A DNA stretch of 30,708 nt from Bacteroidales bacterium UBA1187 (GTDB lineage: Bacteria > Bacteroidota > Bacteroidia > Bacteroidales > Paludibacteraceae), in the NCBI GenBank assembly GCA_002309835.1, contig DBYL01000022.1:1-30708 (forward strand), given 5' to 3'. Of this stretch, positions 29,525-30,708 are shown one piece after another. A program made the translations under genes and the position numbers. The notes below the pieces were generated by a model that saw only the letters and a list, made by a program, of their open reading frames with translations, made no database searches and was not told where the DNA came from. Numbering within the stretch: position 1 is the stretch's first letter; each line of letters begins with the position of its first letter.

Positions 29525-30708
29525 TTACTCAAGTTTACTCCAAACAGCATAGAATGTCTTGCCGTTCTTAGCCACAAGGTCAATGTCTGCGTTAGTACTA
29601 TAGAAATTTCCGGATCCCGCGCCAGATATCTCCGAAGAAGTAGCATCCGGATGCAAATCTGCCCAATCCTTCAAAATCCAACCGGCTAAGTGTAAATGTT
29701 GTTTCTCGCAATCATTGCCGCTGCCCGGCTCATCTAAATCATCATGAGTAGGAGTCTTCTTCGTCGTATAAACGACGCGCTTATCCGTTGCATCAACCGT
29801 CGCAGTGACAGCACCAAAAGTCTCGCCATGTATGATATCCGTAAATGTAACCGAAGGTAACGCCGTGATGCGGATGGTAATCTCTTGTGTTACGGAACTA
29901 TTGCTTGAAGATGTCAGCGTCAACGTAGTAGACGCTATCACGGCTTTTGCACGAGTTTTGTAATATGTTCCGGCTTTATTGTCTTCAGCCAAATATGTAT
30001 TTGTATAACTTGATGAGTAACCTTTCTTTTCTGCAATCACATCTGCCGGCGTATAACTCTTCAAATTAAACCATGCTTGTTGCCCAACATATAAATCAAC
30101 CACATCCGGGATGGTGATCTCCGTCTCTCCCGTGCTTTGTTGTTTCCACGTCCAACCTGTAACTTCTTTTGCCGTAAAGGTTCCTGTTACAGTCGCGTTG
30201 GCTGTTCCCATCGTAAATGTGGTTGGGTTAGTTGAAGTGGACGATAGTGTCGAACTTGTTCCCGAAACAGCCCATGAAGTAAAAGTGTATCCCGCAGCCG
30301 GACTAGCCGTAATGGCTACCTGTCGGTTTTCTACTACGGTACTTATATCTGGCGACTTGCTGAATGTTCCCGAACCATCCGGATCTGCACTGATAGTCAG
30401 TGTGTGCCCAGGAACAGTGAAATAACTTCCTGTTATTGCTATCCAATCACTTTTTGTCGACTCGTCACACACGCTGCGTGCCCAAACATAGTAGTTGCCT
30501 GCCGCAAAGCTTGTGATATTCAAATTATAGGGGCTAGATGTTATATTTGATACAACCGTATATCCCGATCCGGGAGTCGCTCCGGGCTTAGAACTATTCG
30601 TTGAATAACAAATGTCCACTTTCCCCGCTGCCGATGTCCAGTTGATTGGCTGTACTTGTGCCGTACGATCGCTCAAACTAATCGACCCTTTAGTTAGAGC
30701 AGTCGGAT
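29525..30708 (-). CDS. Large secreted protein, C-terminal part (gene runs off the right edge)
   Basis: The frame stays open to the window edge (first visible residues PTALTKGSISLSDR), so about 394 codons of a longer gene are seen. Parts: fibronectin-like (SSPYNLNITSFAAGNYYVWARSVC), a divergent InlB/'bacterial repeat' domain (HTLTISADPDGSGTFSKSP to TVTGTFTAK), beta strands, and a last repeat ending DIDLVAKNGKTFYAVWSKLE. The protein stops right after this repeat and lacks the C-terminal tag of its two neighbours. Its TAA shares one base with an ATG at 29525 in the frame of the next gene, and the gap to that gene's likely start is 53 bases, so both are probably on one transcript. Confidence 0.8.
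   Translation of the reverse strand, partial: PTALTKGSISLSDRTAQVQPINWTSAAGKVDICYSTNSSKPGATPGSGYTVVSNITSSPYNLNITSFAAGNYYVWARSVCDESTKSDWIAITGSYFTVPGHTLTISADPDGSGTFSKSPDISTVVENRQVAITASPAAGYTFTSWAVSGTSSTLSSTSTNPTTFTMGTANATVTGTFTAKEVTGWTWKQQSTGETEITIPDVVDLYVGQQAWFNLKSYTPADVIAEKKGYSSSYTNTYLAEDNKAGTYYKTRAKAVIASTTLTLTSSSNSSVTQEITIRITALPSVTFTDIIHGETFGAVTATVDATDKRVVYTTKKTPTHDDLDEPGSGNDCEKQHLHLAGWILKDWADLHPDATSSEISGAGSGNFYSTNADIDLVAKNGKTFYAVWSKLE

Overview
The window looks like chromosome from an uncultured member of the Bacteroidales (Bacteroidetes), possibly near Paludibacteraceae. The evidence is: promoters of the Bacteroidetes type (TTTG, about 20 bases, then TAnnTTTGC); a hybrid two-component regulator of the 'HTCS' type; Bacteroidales-type EF-P, GlmM and RmlA; FKBP-like lipoproteins; and large secreted Ig/InlB-repeat proteins with a shared C-terminal tag. 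No rRNA, transposase, integrase or CRISPR array was seen.

Left part (1-12953, mostly plus strand): the 5' end of efp (minus) diverges from marC-rpiB-radical SAM-MBL hydrolase. A tRNA-Ser(UGA) (minus) diverges from rlmL-queA-tatD, which are translationally coupled. Then come rsfS-ftsH-M16 protease-lpxB. This part covers translation, tRNA/rRNA modification, proteolysis and lipid A synthesis. Two 50-base divergent promoters (efp/marC and tRNA-Ser/rlmL) have the same geometry and near-identical sequence.

Middle part (12937-23607, all minus strand): eight genes with gaps of 36 bases or less or overlapping ends. In transcription order they are a secreted Ig-like protein, rfbA, a 1197-residue HTCS regulator, two FKBP-like lipoproteins, glmM, surE and a small membrane protein. 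The run links surface and sugar-nucleotide functions to housekeeping genes and converges on lpxB.

Right part (23608-30708): a gene-poor stretch with the remnant of an AAA-type ATPase gene, then, on the minus strand, the 3' part of a giant secreted protein, a 1631-residue secreted multidomain protein and a 124-residue protein with signal peptide, Gly/Asp-rich linker, C-terminal membrane segment and Arg/Lys tail. This part is visibly more AT-rich than the left.

The most striking signal is a dispersed family of short tandem repeats with 7-, 8- or 16-base period. They lie inside conserved genes, in frame, and at gene junctions (radical SAM, MBL, rlmL, queA, lpxB, HTCS, rfbA, rsfS/ftsH junction and others). 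The main type, (GGATTAGA/GGATGAGA)n, always has its purine-rich strand as the sense strand and encodes near-identical peptides of the form GLEDEGMKG in unrelated enzymes. The choice between TTAG and TGAG in each unit matches the reading frame so that stop codons are avoided.
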